A stretch of 64,000 nucleotides of DNA from Paenibacillus_AB hodogayensis (GTDB taxonomy: Bacteria > Bacillota > Bacilli > Paenibacillales > NBRC-103111): NCBI RefSeq assembly GCF_039536325.1, contig NZ_BAAAYO010000001.1:1343196-1407195 (forward strand), read 5' to 3'. Positions 1-9,425 of the stretch are shown in pieces; positions within the stretch are counted from its first letter, which is position 1; every line of letters starts with the position of its first letter. Under the pieces are notes generated by a model. The model saw only the letters and a program-made list of their open reading frames with translations, did no database searches and had not been told where the DNA came from. The position numbers and the translations under genes are program-made.

Positions 1-107
1 CGAGCATGGTTTCAATCCACGCACTCCATACGGAGTGCTACTGGACGAATACCCTCCATTCCTATGGAAGTAGGTGTTTCAATCCACGCACTCCTACGGA
101 GTGCTAC
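1..107 (-). CRISPR. End of CRISPR array 1 (two repeats, one spacer seen)
   Basis: Two repeat copies lie at 9-41 and 76-107, separated by a 34-nt spacer (42-75); the array continues left of the window. The repeat begins GTTTCAATCCAC and carries a perfect 7-bp stem (GCACTCC/GGAGTGC) around a TAC loop. The copy at 9-41 has one extra A in the loop region, making it 33 nt. Repeat start and length resemble subtype I-C repeats, which are transcribed so that the crRNA handle ends in GGATTGAAAC; that puts transcription on the minus strand and the leader at higher coordinates. No cas gene is in the window. Confidence 0.9.
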
Positions 108-422
108 AGCGAAAAAAGGGACATCGATACCTAATTCCCATGAGTCATAGCAAAATCAAGAGAATCCAGTGAAAATAAACATATATCCAAACTTGACTTT
201 TTTAAACCCACTCAAAATCGACAATTCATGACAAATTCTGAGGTGCGAAGGAACCGAGATTTTTATGGGAGCTTCACATTCGCACCAAGAATAAGTCTAG
301 TCGAGTTTATTTCTGCTGGCAAGCATAAAATACGGCATTCCATCCAGGCTTGCCGGGCCATAGACCCGAAATACAGTGGAAGAAATGCCCTGCTACCTCC
401 CACCAAACTTGTATTCATCCAT
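108..422 (-). promoter_or_regulatory. CRISPR array 1 leader
   Basis: This AT-rich, gene-free stretch lies between array 1 and the terminator of the exopolysaccharide operon. It contains a 45-nt block at 242-286 bounded by the inverted repeat GGTGCGAA/TTCGCACC. The same block, about 70 percent identical and of the same length, lies beside array 2 at a similar distance (134 versus 123 nt from the first repeat). A leader at this end agrees with minus-strand transcription of the array. Confidence 0.7.
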
Positions 423-424
423 AT

Positions 425-452
425 AAAAAAAGGAAGCCCTCCGCAGGCTCCC
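425..452 (-). terminator. Terminator of the exopolysaccharide operon
   Basis: On the minus strand a 7-bp stem (GGGAGCC paired with GGCTTCC) is followed by seven T residues, just after the stop codon of the last operon gene. It has the form of a rho-independent terminator and separates the operon from the CRISPR leader. Confidence 0.75.
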
Positions 453-460
453 CTAGCTTT

Positions 461-1315
461 TCACACATCAAACTCCAACTGCTTCTTAGCCTGCGCAATG
501 AAGGCGACCGGCGTAGGCGTAATCTCTTTGTTGTACTCGACGGCCCCGATTTTGAGCACGAGCTCGACTTTGTATTTTTGCGCATATTCGGTACTGTTCA
601 AGAGGTCGACGCGGCTCTTGAGACGATCGATAACGAAGTTGGCCCCCTCCCGGTCGGTGAACAACAGCATACCCCATGTCGGATTGTCCCGGTTGAGCAA
701 ATACAAGGAATCGTTCGTGCGGATGCTGGTCTGGCCGATCTGGGACAAGTCGTGCACGGCCTCCATCAGCTTCTCCTCGCTCACCATGCGCCGGATCTCG
801 TCCCAATACTTCACGCTGAGCACGAGCAGGGTCAACGGGATGTTGTAACGCACCGACAACGCCATGAAGACGGTCGCGTCGCTTTGAAAGGATAAGCTGT
901 TTTTGAGGCTCGTGCTCTCATCCATCGTCGCCAGCGACGAATTGATTTTTTTCAAATCTTCATTCTCGATCTGCAACTGCTTGCTGGCCATCGTGAACAA
1001 CCAAGTCGCTATCGTAAATACCGGGGTCATGATCAGCCAAAAATAGTTTTGGGTCCCAACGAGGCTGCCCGCCACCACGGTCTGATACAAGGTGAACGTG
1101 CCGTAGCCGAAAACAAACAGGATGTTCAGGATCAAGCCGGTCGTCACGTTCGTAAAATAGGTGATGACCGCGATCAGAAAAGCCAAATTCAGAAAGATGA
1201 TATTCTGGACATACAGGTTCGGATCGGCAGCCGTAAACACGATGCTCACGAAGCAAGCGATGAACAGCAGCAAGAACGCTCCGTCCGATACCGTGCTGCT
1301 TTGGAAACGCCTCAT
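461..1315 (-). CDS. ydaK: Membrane c-di-GMP receptor with degenerate GGDEF domain (YdaK-like)
   Basis: The 284-aa protein has about four N-terminal membrane segments (residues 12-110) and a C-terminal GGDEF-fold domain. The GGDEF signature is lost (RDNPTW at 209-214), but the inhibitory-site motif RxxD is kept as RTND at 199-202, at the expected spacing upstream. B. subtilis YdaK has the same length and architecture and is a c-di-GMP receptor, not a cyclase, so the same role is inferred: it would bind c-di-GMP and activate the neighbouring glycosyltransferase at the membrane. Its ATG overlaps the stop of the BcsB-like gene (ATGA), so the two are translationally coupled. Confidence 0.85.
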   Translation of the reverse strand: MRRFQSSTVSDGAFLLLFIACFVSIVFTAADPNLYVQNIIFLNLAFLIAVITYFTNVTTGLILNILFVFGYGTFTLYQTVVAGSLVGTQNYFWLIMTPVFTIATWLFTMASKQLQIENEDLKKINSSLATMDESTSLKNSLSFQSDATVFMALSVRYNIPLTLLVLSVKYWDEIRRMVSEEKLMEAVHDLSQIGQTSIRTNDSLYLLNRDNPTWGMLLFTDREGANFVIDRLKSRVDLLNSTEYAQKYKVELVLKIGAVEYNKEITPTPVAFIAQAKKQLEFDV

Positions 1316-3408
1316 CGTCCTCTCCCTCGCTTCGTTGTCTTCTTATGCTTGCGGATCATCAGAATCAGGGAAACGAGCACCAGGATGAGCACCAGCGCGG
1401 CGGCCGCGGTAAAGCGGACTACGTCCTTGCGGGCCAGCACCTCGTTCAGGATGGAGGGGGCTTCGGGCTCGGCCAGCTTTTTGAAGCGGTACGCCTGAAC
1501 CTTGCCGTCCTTATCGGTCACGACGCCGTCCCCGGACACCTTCCACAGCGTGCCTTCCATAGCGATCAGCTTGGAGGCCAGATAAGCATATTCCGGCGCC
1601 CCGCCCGTAACGGCCAACAGCCCGTTTCCTTTCCCGTAAGGTGATTCGATCAATTGCAGCGAACCGATACGCTTCCCGTAGCCGGACTCGATGCTCATTT
1701 TCTCATTGGAGAGAAATCCTTCCCCGTTCGGATCGTAGCGGAAATAAAGACTGTCGTTGTTGTCGCGGATTACCTTGTTGTCCCGGTAGCTGCCGAACGC
1801 AATGACCTGCCGTTCTTTCAGCTCGGCCGCTCCGACCTGATCTTCGTAGAAGCGAACCTCGCCCGTATTCGTCTGGGCGTATTGCCCGAGCAGATTGAAC
1901 AGGCTCGTTATCGTCTGATACGTATAGGCGTCGCGCTTATTCGGGAGCACGACCCCCACCTGATTGTAGCTGCCGTCGCGGAGGAACGGATACGGGTAAT
2001 TGTTGAAAAGCAAATCGGCCCGGTCCTTCGTGTTCAATTGCAGCACCGAATCTTTGCCGACAAACGCCCACGGCATCTGGTCCTGGTTTTCGATGCAACC
2101 CGAGTTGCTTTTCAGTTCCAGATCGAAGGCCACGGTAATGGTAAAGTTGCCGGAAATATTGAGATTTTTCGGAACCGGCAGCGCCAGATGATCGCCATCC
2201 GCCAGCTCGGCGGACAGCTTCTTGCTGCCGATCGGCGTCTTGTTGATCAGCACGGTAATCATGGAACGGTCCATATCCAGATTGCGCGCGTAGCGGAAAT
2301 CCAAATTCAGCTTGCTCGCATCCGCCAAGGAACGGTTGCCCGGCAGCGCGATGAAATACGATTTCTCGCGGTGCATCGATCCGGTCAACTTGTCCCCGCT
2401 CTCGGTCAACGTCAAGTTGCGGCTCACATTGACGGCCGGCGTCTCGACTTCCGTCGACGCATCGACGACCTTGACGTTCGCCTCGAGCTGATTGAGCAGC
2501 TCCTGATTCGCCGCCAACCGTCCGGCCTTCACGAGCAGGCCGGCATCCCGGGAAGTGACGATCAACGTCGGCTGGCCGGCCGGACGAACCAGCTTGAGCA
2601 GCGCTTTGTCCTGAAGCTCGGCCGTACCTACCAACGCTTGCAGCTCGGCAGGCAGGTTGTCGTAGAGAGCGACCAGTACGACCGCCCGCTTGCCCTTCAC
2701 TTGGTCCGGGCCGTACTCCACGAGCGGAATGATGCGGGATTTCAACGAATTCGCCTTGGCCAAGCCCGACAGGGCATACGTCGCCGCTTCCAGCTCGGCC
2801 GTATCGCCTTTGGCGGAGACGGCCACTGCATTGGCGCCCTCCTCCACCGTATCGAGGCCGATAAAATGCCGGTTGAAGTCGCGGATGCTGTCCTTCATTT
2901 CCTCATTGGCGTACTGGACCGACAGACGCGACGTGTCGAACACCTGCAGCCAGTTGTCCCGCGTATCCGCAGGCAGGCAGGCGAGCTGCGGGTTCGGCTC
3001 TGCCGTCTCCACATGGCCTTGTATCGTTAAAGCATTGACCCCTTTCACGAGCAAGGAAGCGGGCACCGCCACCGCCAGCTGCTGCTTCTGAGCATCGCTC
3101 GCCGCCGGACGGAAGGAATGGAAGGGCGTGCCGTTCAAAAGCAGCGTTACGCTGGAACGCTCGCTTTGCGTCAATGGGGACGCTTTGTAATCCAATAGAA
3201 GGCTGACCGTCTGCACCTGCCAGTAGTTTTCGATCTGAAAAAACTGCTCGACGGAAGGCATCCAGCCGGACAAGGAGGTGCCCTGGAACGACGTCCCGTA
3301 CGTTTTGGGACCGGTCGCCCCTCCCTCCGTGCCTTCGGCGCGGGCCGCAAGCGGATGAAGCAGCAGCAACGAGCAAATCATGGCTATTACCAGCGATCGT
3401 TTGTTCAC
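1312..3408 (-). CDS. ydaN: BcsB-like exopolysaccharide secretion protein (YdaN-like)
   Basis: This 698-aa protein has an N-terminal signal peptide (about residues 1-25), a large extracellular region related to cellulose synthase subunit BcsB, and a C-terminal membrane anchor followed by a basic tail. I chose the GTG start at 3408 because it has a GGAG ribosome site and directly precedes the signal peptide; the longer frame to 3450 runs back into the preceding gene. BcsB-family proteins partner the synthase at the outer face of the membrane and guide the growing polymer. It lies fourth to fifth in the operon, between the glycosyltransferase and the c-di-GMP receptor. Confidence 0.82.
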   Translation of the reverse strand: MNKRSLVIAMICSLLLLHPLAARAEGTEGGATGPKTYGTSFQGTSLSGWMPSVEQFFQIENYWQVQTVSLLLDYKASPLTQSERSSVTLLLNGTPFHSFRPAASDAQKQQLAVAVPASLLVKGVNALTIQGHVETAEPNPQLACLPADTRDNWLQVFDTSRLSVQYANEEMKDSIRDFNRHFIGLDTVEEGANAVAVSAKGDTAELEAATYALSGLAKANSLKSRIIPLVEYGPDQVKGKRAVVLVALYDNLPAELQALVGTAELQDKALLKLVRPAGQPTLIVTSRDAGLLVKAGRLAANQELLNQLEANVKVVDASTEVETPAVNVSRNLTLTESGDKLTGSMHREKSYFIALPGNRSLADASKLNLDFRYARNLDMDRSMITVLINKTPIGSKKLSAELADGDHLALPVPKNLNISGNFTITVAFDLELKSNSGCIENQDQMPWAFVGKDSVLQLNTKDRADLLFNNYPYPFLRDGSYNQVGVVLPNKRDAYTYQTITSLFNLLGQYAQTNTGEVRFYEDQVGAAELKERQVIAFGSYRDNKVIRDNNDSLYFRYDPNGEGFLSNEKMSIESGYGKRIGSLQLIESPYGKGNGLLAVTGGAPEYAYLASKLIAMEGTLWKVSGDGVVTDKDGKVQAYRFKKLAEPEAPSILNEVLARKDVVRFTAAAALVLILVLVSLILMIRKHKKTTKRGRGR

Positions 3409-3425
3409 AAATCTTCTCTCCTGCC

Positions 3426-4676
3426 CTAGAAGCGTTCGGTTTTGTACCACTTTACTTCTCTTTTAAACACCAAGTCCTTCAAATACGTATAAATGCCATA
3501 AACCGCGACCACCATCCACATCTGGCAATACGAGACGTACATGAGCATGATGATCCATATGTTCGAAAGCCGCATTTCGCCCTTCTCGGTCACGAGCGTA
3601 ATAAATGTGCCGACCACGAACAGCGTAATCGCCAGCAGCCATAGGAAGGAGCTGAAGCTGGCGATCGTCGTTCGGACGTACCCGAGCGCGTTCATGACGA
3701 GCAGCAGATCGGACATGACCAGCGAAGTCACCAGCAAAAAATAGATCGACAGCAGGTACAATATATCAAAGCGGATAATTCTGGCTTTCGGATCGAACAG
3801 CAGCGGCAAGTTTTTGACAATGACGTACACATTGCCCTTCGCCCAGCGCGTTCGCTGCTTGAACCATACTTTGACCGTCTGCGGCTCCTGCTCCCAGGTA
3901 ACGGCTTTGGGCTGAAACTTGATCTTATAGCCCATCATGTAGATACGAAAGCTGATTTCCGTATCCTCGGCGATCGCCTTCACGTCCCAGCCGCCGATCC
4001 GCTCGACGATTTCCCGTCTCATGATGAAGTTGGTGCCGGGAATGGTGCACAGCTTGAACAGCCTCCACCGCCCCGCCTGCGCCATCCATTGAAAGGACAG
4101 CGTCTCGATATTGATAAAACGCGTCAGCAGATTCGCGTCGCGGTTGCGCGTGCGGAACTTGCCGATGACCGCGCCCAGCGAAGGATCGTTTGTAATCTCC
4201 GACACCAAATAATGCAAAGCTTTCCGCTCGGGGGTGTTGTCCGCATCGTAGATCGCGATCAGCTCGCCTTTGCTCAAGGCGAAGCCGAGGTTGAGCGCAT
4301 TGGATTTGCCCTTGCCCCCCGTGACGCTGTCGGTGTTCAGAATCGTCAGGTTGCGTCCGGCGTGCTTCACTTGAAGCTTGCCCAGCAGCTCGCTGCTGTT
4401 GTCGGAGGAATTGTCATTGATGACGATAATCTCGTAACGGTCGCGAGGATAGTGTAGCGCCAGCAGCGCTTCCACCGTCTGGGTAATGACCTTGCCTTCA
4501 TTATGAGCCGGCACCATGATGGTGACGAACGGCACTTCTCCCGAGAGCTCCGGGTCAGGCTCGTTCTCCAGCTTCATGTAGTACAGGTAACCGGCCACGA
4601 TCAGCACGACGTTCACCAGCAAAAGCGACCATATGCATATTACCGAAATCAGCATCAATACGTCTGCAAGGGTCAT
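3426..4676 (-). CDS. ydaM: Processive family 2 glycosyltransferase (YdaM-like)
   Basis: The 416-aa membrane protein has one N-terminal membrane segment, a GT-A domain and several C-terminal segments. Visible GT2 motifs are DAD at 144-146, the acceptor-site EDTE at 237-240 and QRTRW at 274-278, the QxxRW signature of processive synthases such as cellulose and hyaluronan synthase. It would polymerise a sugar nucleotide into exopolysaccharide at the membrane. No PilZ domain is present, so c-di-GMP control presumably comes through the YdaK-like receptor in the same operon. Its ATG overlaps the stop codon of the upstream ydaL-like gene (ATGA). Confidence 0.88.
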   Translation of the reverse strand: MTLADVLMLISVICIWSLLLVNVVLIVAGYLYYMKLENEPDPELSGEVPFVTIMVPAHNEGKVITQTVEALLALHYPRDRYEIIVINDNSSDNSSELLGKLQVKHAGRNLTILNTDSVTGGKGKSNALNLGFALSKGELIAIYDADNTPERKALHYLVSEITNDPSLGAVIGKFRTRNRDANLLTRFINIETLSFQWMAQAGRWRLFKLCTIPGTNFIMRREIVERIGGWDVKAIAEDTEISFRIYMMGYKIKFQPKAVTWEQEPQTVKVWFKQRTRWAKGNVYVIVKNLPLLFDPKARIIRFDILYLLSIYFLLVTSLVMSDLLLVMNALGYVRTTIASFSSFLWLLAITLFVVGTFITLVTEKGEMRLSNIWIIMLMYVSYCQMWMVVAVYGIYTYLKDLVFKREVKWYKTERF

Positions 4677-6244
4677 TGTTTTCTCCCCGGATGAATATAT
4701 TTGCGTTTGTACAGCCGGTACCCGATCAACAGGAAACCGCTGAAAATAATGAGCGTCGATAAAATCAGGATAATAAACACTCGGTTTTGTACCGTGAACA
4801 GGGCATCCAGGCTTCTGGGCCCTTCCTGGATGTACGTATGCGCGGAATCCACGTCCTCGTAAACCTTGTTCAGCAGGAGCGTTTTGCCGTCAATCTGGAG
4901 AAGCCCGTGCGCGGACTCGATCTCATGACGATCCGTCCGTACGGAATGATCCGAATTTTTGTAATCCGCGAACGTTCTCCAATCGTTCTGAAGCATCGCC
5001 AGCGTGTCCCGGAACTGCTTCTCGTCGCGTGGAAAATCGAACACCAGCGCGGCGTCCATGGGCAGAGGCTCCGTATTTCTTGCCGCCTCTCCATAGGCTT
5101 GGAGCTTCCCGGCTTCCAGGGAATATAGCAGGGAAGCGAACGTTTTGGAACGATCCGTCGGCGTCCGGTATACGATCCGTTCATTCGCAAACATGACGAC
5201 GGAATCGAAGAGATCCATGCCTTGTGACGCGTAATGCTCGTCGTACGTCCAATACATCTCCGCCCCGACGGCGAGCGGCGCAATGCCGTACTCCGCCAGC
5301 GCGTTCACGAAGGCCGACATCTGTTTCTTCAGAGTCGTATAATCTTGACTGATCGTCGAGGCGACGAACGGCGCATGCACCACAATCGTACCATTGCGCG
5401 ACTGCACATATTTCAGCGTCTCCAGATAGCGCTGCACCGCAGGGTAATCGAAATTGTCGAGCACGGGCCGGACGCTTGCCATGAACGGAATGCCCGACTC
5501 GTACAGCCGGTCCGCCATACGCCTCAGCATATCCAGATCGGAGAAAGGATAAATTTCTTTGAAAACGGCGTAATACCGGCTCTCCCCGCTGGCTCCGAGC
5601 CAATCCCGCAGAAGATAAGATACCGCAATTTCGCTTAAATCGCCTTTTTCCATAAACGGCACATACCCGTAACGGCCCTGGACGACCCCGTACGGAGACG
5701 TTTCCGGCCGGTTGCTGGAGCTCCAGCTGCCGTAAGCCTTGCCCTCGTATCCGACGATAGAAGAGAACAGCTCGGCTCGAATGGACGGCCCGGTGAACGG
5801 CCCGATCTTCAGTCGGACAATCGCTTGCCCGCCCGGCTCTTCCCGCAGCTTCAAGGCTTGCGCCGCCTGTTCCGGCAATTGGGCCCCGATATGCAGATAG
5901 CGGCCCCGGTACTGCTGCAGATCGGTCAAGTAGGCCGCGGGCGGGCCGGTCAAGTCCGGCGCATTGCGGATGACGATTACGTCGTCATAGTTTTTTAACG
6001 TATCCGGTTCGTACTTGTCGAACGATTTCAACGTCACCTGGACATCGAACGAAGCCAGCAGACGCTGGAGCGCCTCAACATTCCCCTCCTTACGGGTGCC
6101 GTGAGACAAGCTGTCGTACATGAGCAGCGTCTGTACGGGCCGATCATCGCCGCCGGAGCCGGCGGCCTGGGCGAAGAGGCAAGGAAACGCAAGAAGGATA
6201 CATAGCGGCAATAGCAATATCGGTAAAACCTTCTTCCGGAACAT
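4673..6244 (-). CDS. ydaL: Anchored polysaccharide deacetylase-like protein, DUF2334 (YdaL-like)
   Basis: The 523-aa product begins with a signal peptide and ends with a membrane segment and short basic tail. The body resembles DUF2334 proteins, a branch of the NodB polysaccharide deacetylase fold. The ATG at 6244 is preceded by GGGAGGAAGG and the signal peptide starts there; the open frame continues upstream into the preceding gene but without a start site. Deacetylation or trimming of the exported polymer at the cell surface is inferred from the operon and from B. subtilis YdaL. Metal-ligand residues were not fully mapped. Confidence 0.78.
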   Translation of the reverse strand: MFRKKVLPILLLPLCILLAFPCLFAQAAGSGGDDRPVQTLLMYDSLSHGTRKEGNVEALQRLLASFDVQVTLKSFDKYEPDTLKNYDDVIVIRNAPDLTGPPAAYLTDLQQYRGRYLHIGAQLPEQAAQALKLREEPGGQAIVRLKIGPFTGPSIRAELFSSIVGYEGKAYGSWSSSNRPETSPYGVVQGRYGYVPFMEKGDLSEIAVSYLLRDWLGASGESRYYAVFKEIYPFSDLDMLRRMADRLYESGIPFMASVRPVLDNFDYPAVQRYLETLKYVQSRNGTIVVHAPFVASTISQDYTTLKKQMSAFVNALAEYGIAPLAVGAEMYWTYDEHYASQGMDLFDSVVMFANERIVYRTPTDRSKTFASLLYSLEAGKLQAYGEAARNTEPLPMDAALVFDFPRDEKQFRDTLAMLQNDWRTFADYKNSDHSVRTDRHEIESAHGLLQIDGKTLLLNKVYEDVDSAHTYIQEGPRSLDALFTVQNRVFIILILSTLIIFSGFLLIGYRLYKRKYIHPGRKQ

Positions 6245-6285
6245 CGCCTTCCTCCCATCGTGTAGAAGATCCGCCGAACCCGACT

Positions 6286-7812
6286 TTAGGACAGAGCGAC
6301 TGCGCCTTTCTGCTCCAATACCGGACGGGGACCTGCCTCCGGTTCCGGATCCGGCTCGGGATTGCGGAACATCCTGCGTCCGAGCAAATCGGCCAGCGTC
6401 AGGAAGGTGACGAGATCGAAGCTTGCCGTGAACAAAAATTCGTGCTTGGACAAGTCCGCGTCGCCCGCCCCGATAATCGAGACGAGTATCCCCGATAGCC
6501 CGACTAAAATCATCATCGTCATCAGCGGCGTTCGCACCATATGCCTGACATGGCCCGAACGGGCGGCCTCGACGAACGAAGGCATGTACATCCCCACCAC
6601 GAGCAGCGTCCATATGATAATGAAGCCGAACGTTTTCGGGGCGAGCGCATCCTTCAGCACGCTGTAGCCGGAGAAAAACGAGGTCTGCGTGCCAAAGGGC
6701 TTCCCGACCGACAGCTCGTAGTTCCCCATCGCCGGCGGACGGATCGTGAAACCGCTGCGGGCGGCCAAATTGAGCATTTTGCCCGCCTGGTCGAGATGCC
6801 CCATATAATAAGTCAAAATGGAGACAAAACCGTACTTGCTGTAAAACTCCTTCTCCAGAACTTCGGAATTAACGTCCACCGTCGTATAAGCCAAATAATG
6901 GTTGCTGCGATTGAGAACCGCATATTGCTTATCGATGCCGAACGTCTTGAGCGTTGCCTCCGGGTCGGTGGAGTCCATGAGCACGCCGCGCGTCATCGCA
7001 TGGTATTGATTGATATTGACGAATTCCTTCGGAATGAGCGTATACGTGCCGATCCCTGCTGCGAACAAACCGACCATGATCCCCGCTGCTATCGTCCTGT
7101 ACGTCCTGCCCGGCCGCAGCCAGATCAGGATGGCGCCCGCGAAGCCGATAATAAGGCCCACGGGAGCGTTCTGCTGCTTGCTGGTCGTCAAAATCAAGGC
7201 GCTGACGGCGAACACCGCCAGCATGACATAATCGTTGTACCGGTTCCGGTAAAGCAGCAGCCCGGAGGCGATGACGAGCATGGCCGTAATCATCACGACG
7301 CTTTCGCTGTAGAACGAGCTGAAATAGGCGGTATAGCCGGTATCCGCAAACATAAACAAGGCCAGCGCGGCAATGACATATCCGATCTTTCGCGAAAGCC
7401 TCCAAGTGACGGCCTCGACCAGCAGGAAAACCGCTATCGTGTACAAGACGGTGAAGATAGCCGTCTGAAAGCGGATATCGAATACCGCCGAGCTGTGGAA
7501 TAAACCGTTCAGCAGCATCGCCATACGGATGAACAGCGTCTGCGACGAAAATAATGCATCGCCGTTCTCGTTGTAATATTGCAGAACGCCGAAGGTTTTT
7601 ACAAAATAGCCAAAGTATTGGCTGTCGTAATCGGGCGCATTGAAGTACAATCCGTTTCCGTACAAAATCCGGAAGAAGTCGCCATTATCCGCCATCCCGA
7701 TAAAAGGCGGCACGAATAAAGCGAAAACCGTGATCAGGAACACGCCGGCTGCAGCCGCCGCTGCTGGCGACACTCGCCGGACGATCAGACGCAGAACGTT
7801 ACCCGCTGACAT
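6286..7812 (-). CDS. Multi-spanning membrane protein of the exopolysaccharide operon
   Basis: This 508-aa hydrophobic protein has roughly ten or more membrane segments and a larger outside loop around residues 255-370. Near the N-terminus, after the first segment, is a conserved-looking ADNGDFFRI stretch. The architecture resembles GT-C membrane glycosyltransferases, which use lipid-linked sugars, but no signature proves it. B. subtilis ydaJKLMN has no counterpart that I recognise, so this is an addition to the core set. It sits between the ydaJ-like and ydaL-like genes with short gaps and is part of the operon. Confidence 0.7.
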   Translation of the reverse strand: MSAGNVLRLIVRRVSPAAAAAAGVFLITVFALFVPPFIGMADNGDFFRILYGNGLYFNAPDYDSQYFGYFVKTFGVLQYYNENGDALFSSQTLFIRMAMLLNGLFHSSAVFDIRFQTAIFTVLYTIAVFLLVEAVTWRLSRKIGYVIAALALFMFADTGYTAYFSSFYSESVVMITAMLVIASGLLLYRNRYNDYVMLAVFAVSALILTTSKQQNAPVGLIIGFAGAILIWLRPGRTYRTIAAGIMVGLFAAGIGTYTLIPKEFVNINQYHAMTRGVLMDSTDPEATLKTFGIDKQYAVLNRSNHYLAYTTVDVNSEVLEKEFYSKYGFVSILTYYMGHLDQAGKMLNLAARSGFTIRPPAMGNYELSVGKPFGTQTSFFSGYSVLKDALAPKTFGFIIIWTLLVVGMYMPSFVEAARSGHVRHMVRTPLMTMMILVGLSGILVSIIGAGDADLSKHEFLFTASFDLVTFLTLADLLGRRMFRNPEPDPEPEAGPRPVLEQKGAVALS

Positions 7813-7832
7813 GCTGCAAGCCTTCTTTCCCG

Positions 7833-8963
7833 TTAGTATGCGTACGCCAGCAAAGCCATCAGATTATCGAACGAATACGCTTGGCCGGAGCCCGTATCGC
7901 CGAACCCTCCGTACAACGGGCTGGCGCTGTCCGATACTTGAAACTCTCTCATTCTCCGAATGCTATCTTCATATAAAGAGGAATCGCCGAGCTCCGCCCC
8001 GATCATCGCCGTTATGGCGTAAATCGCCGTCGACCGAATATCGGTGGCCGGCTTCCCGTCCCTCGTATACTGGCCGTACAAGGTGCCGGCCTTCACCTGT
8101 TCTTTCACGTAACGGATGCTGGAAGGCTGATGCTGCCGGACTTCCGCAAGCTTCAGGATCGTCAGCAGCGACTCGACCGTCTGGATCGTTTCCGAGCTGT
8201 AGGCGGCTTTCTTGTACACGTACCGGGTTTCGTAGAACGGAAAATCGTCGGAGATGTACCCTCTCTTACTTATACCCAACATGTTGCCGATAAAAGCAGT
8301 TTTGTCCTTGTCGGCAATAGGCAGGAGATTCAATGTTTTTACATCAATATAACATAAAGTGACAAAATCATTCGTTAGATAATAGCGAATATCGTAAAAA
8401 TCGTACAAAAATCCGTCCTTTGCATTGTGCTCGTAAAACCGCAGCCCGTAAGCGTTCGCCTCGTCCGTATAGGCTTGATCGCGGAACGTTTGTCCCGCTT
8501 CGTAAAGACTGCGAATGATGCGCAGATCGTCGACCGCGGCATTGACGGGGTACTTTTTATCGTGCAGGGGGCTGTACCTGTAGCTGAACCCGGACGGAAG
8601 GTCGAAAATCCGCTTCGTTCTCGCCCACTCCTCGTCAAACTTCCGACGCTGCCCGGTTAGAGCATAATAGCGCATCAGAAGACCGGACGACTCGCTAAGC
8701 ACCTCGTGTCCGGTAGCCGCCTCGGCGGATTGGCCGCTCTCCTTCAGGTTCGTATAGACGCCGTTCGGACCCGTCAGGCGGGTTTGAATAAAAGCAGCCA
8801 ACAGGTCGCGGCTCGTTCTCATCGAGGTCTCGTTCCCATATGTTTTCTGGGGCAACAGGGAGATGTCCGTTCCGATCGTTTCGGGCTTGTGGACAGGCTT
8901 GCAAGCCGCCAGCGCAACGAGGAGTACCATCCCGCTAATGCCGAGAACAGCAAGCTTTCTCAT
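7833..8963 (-). CDS. ydaJ: Lipoprotein glycosidase of the GH8-like alpha/alpha-barrel type (YdaJ-like)
   Basis: The 376-aa product has a lipoprotein signal (VALAAC, Cys21), so it is anchored on the outer face of the membrane. The mature part is mostly helical and resembles the six-hairpin barrel of GH8-like proteins such as YdaJ. The ATG at 8963 has AGGGAG ten bases upstream; a TTG two codons earlier is too close to that site. As first gene of the operon it may trim or release the exopolysaccharide, as BcsZ does for cellulose. Function is inferred from context and fold resemblance; catalytic residues were not assigned. Confidence 0.72.
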   Translation of the reverse strand: MRKLAVLGISGMVLLVALAACKPVHKPETIGTDISLLPQKTYGNETSMRTSRDLLAAFIQTRLTGPNGVYTNLKESGQSAEAATGHEVLSESSGLLMRYYALTGQRRKFDEEWARTKRIFDLPSGFSYRYSPLHDKKYPVNAAVDDLRIIRSLYEAGQTFRDQAYTDEANAYGLRFYEHNAKDGFLYDFYDIRYYLTNDFVTLCYIDVKTLNLLPIADKDKTAFIGNMLGISKRGYISDDFPFYETRYVYKKAAYSSETIQTVESLLTILKLAEVRQHQPSSIRYVKEQVKAGTLYGQYTRDGKPATDIRSTAIYAITAMIGAELGDSSLYEDSIRRMREFQVSDSASPLYGGFGDTGSGQAYSFDNLMALLAYAY

Positions 8964-9425
8964 AAACAACGCGCTCCCTAATGCCTATTCTCGTCGATCT
9001 TTCCATGAGCCCATTTCTGTCAATTGCTTCAACTCTATTATTATATAGCACTTCTCTATTTCATGACGAATTGTATATTTTACTATTTTTTAAATAATTG
9101 TAAATATAGGACGTTCGGCACTTCCCAAACATTCGACTGGTAAACTTTAGGTGGAATTAATCCTTATATCGGCAGCCCTCTCCAAATAGTGAAGGGCTAA
9201 TCCGCGAAGGTTTGCGGGATCATTTTGGATATGGATAAGGGGGTTTCATTTCACTATTTTATGGAGAAAAAGCGGTGTGGAGGACTTGGGAGGGGGCTGG
9301 GGACGTTTTAGCGGAAAGCCTACCGTCTAGTTCTGCTTTTCGTTTCGTCCCCTGCCCCATGATATGCCAAGCCCTGCTGTTTACGGTGGCGTCTGTTGTT
9401 AGGCAAGCCTTACGATCAAATTCTT
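8964..9425 (-). promoter_or_regulatory. Upstream region of the exopolysaccharide operon, with promoter and hairpins
   Basis: No gene is seen here. On the minus strand a TATAAT box lies at 9045-9040, about 80 nt before the ydaJ-like start, inside an AT-rich stretch; its -35 box is weak. Further upstream are two adjacent hairpins, 9174-9198 (AGCCCT/AGGGCT) and 9202-9217 (CCGC/GCGG), followed on the minus strand by GCCGATATAAGG. These could form a regulatory RNA or a second promoter, which I cannot decide. The array-distal end of CRISPR array 2 borders the region. Confidence 0.4.

Noticed and set aside
9100..9230. A firm call of a c-di-GMP-I riboswitch
   Set aside because: The conserved aptamer core could not be found; only the trailing motif and hairpins are suggestive, so it is kept as a lead.
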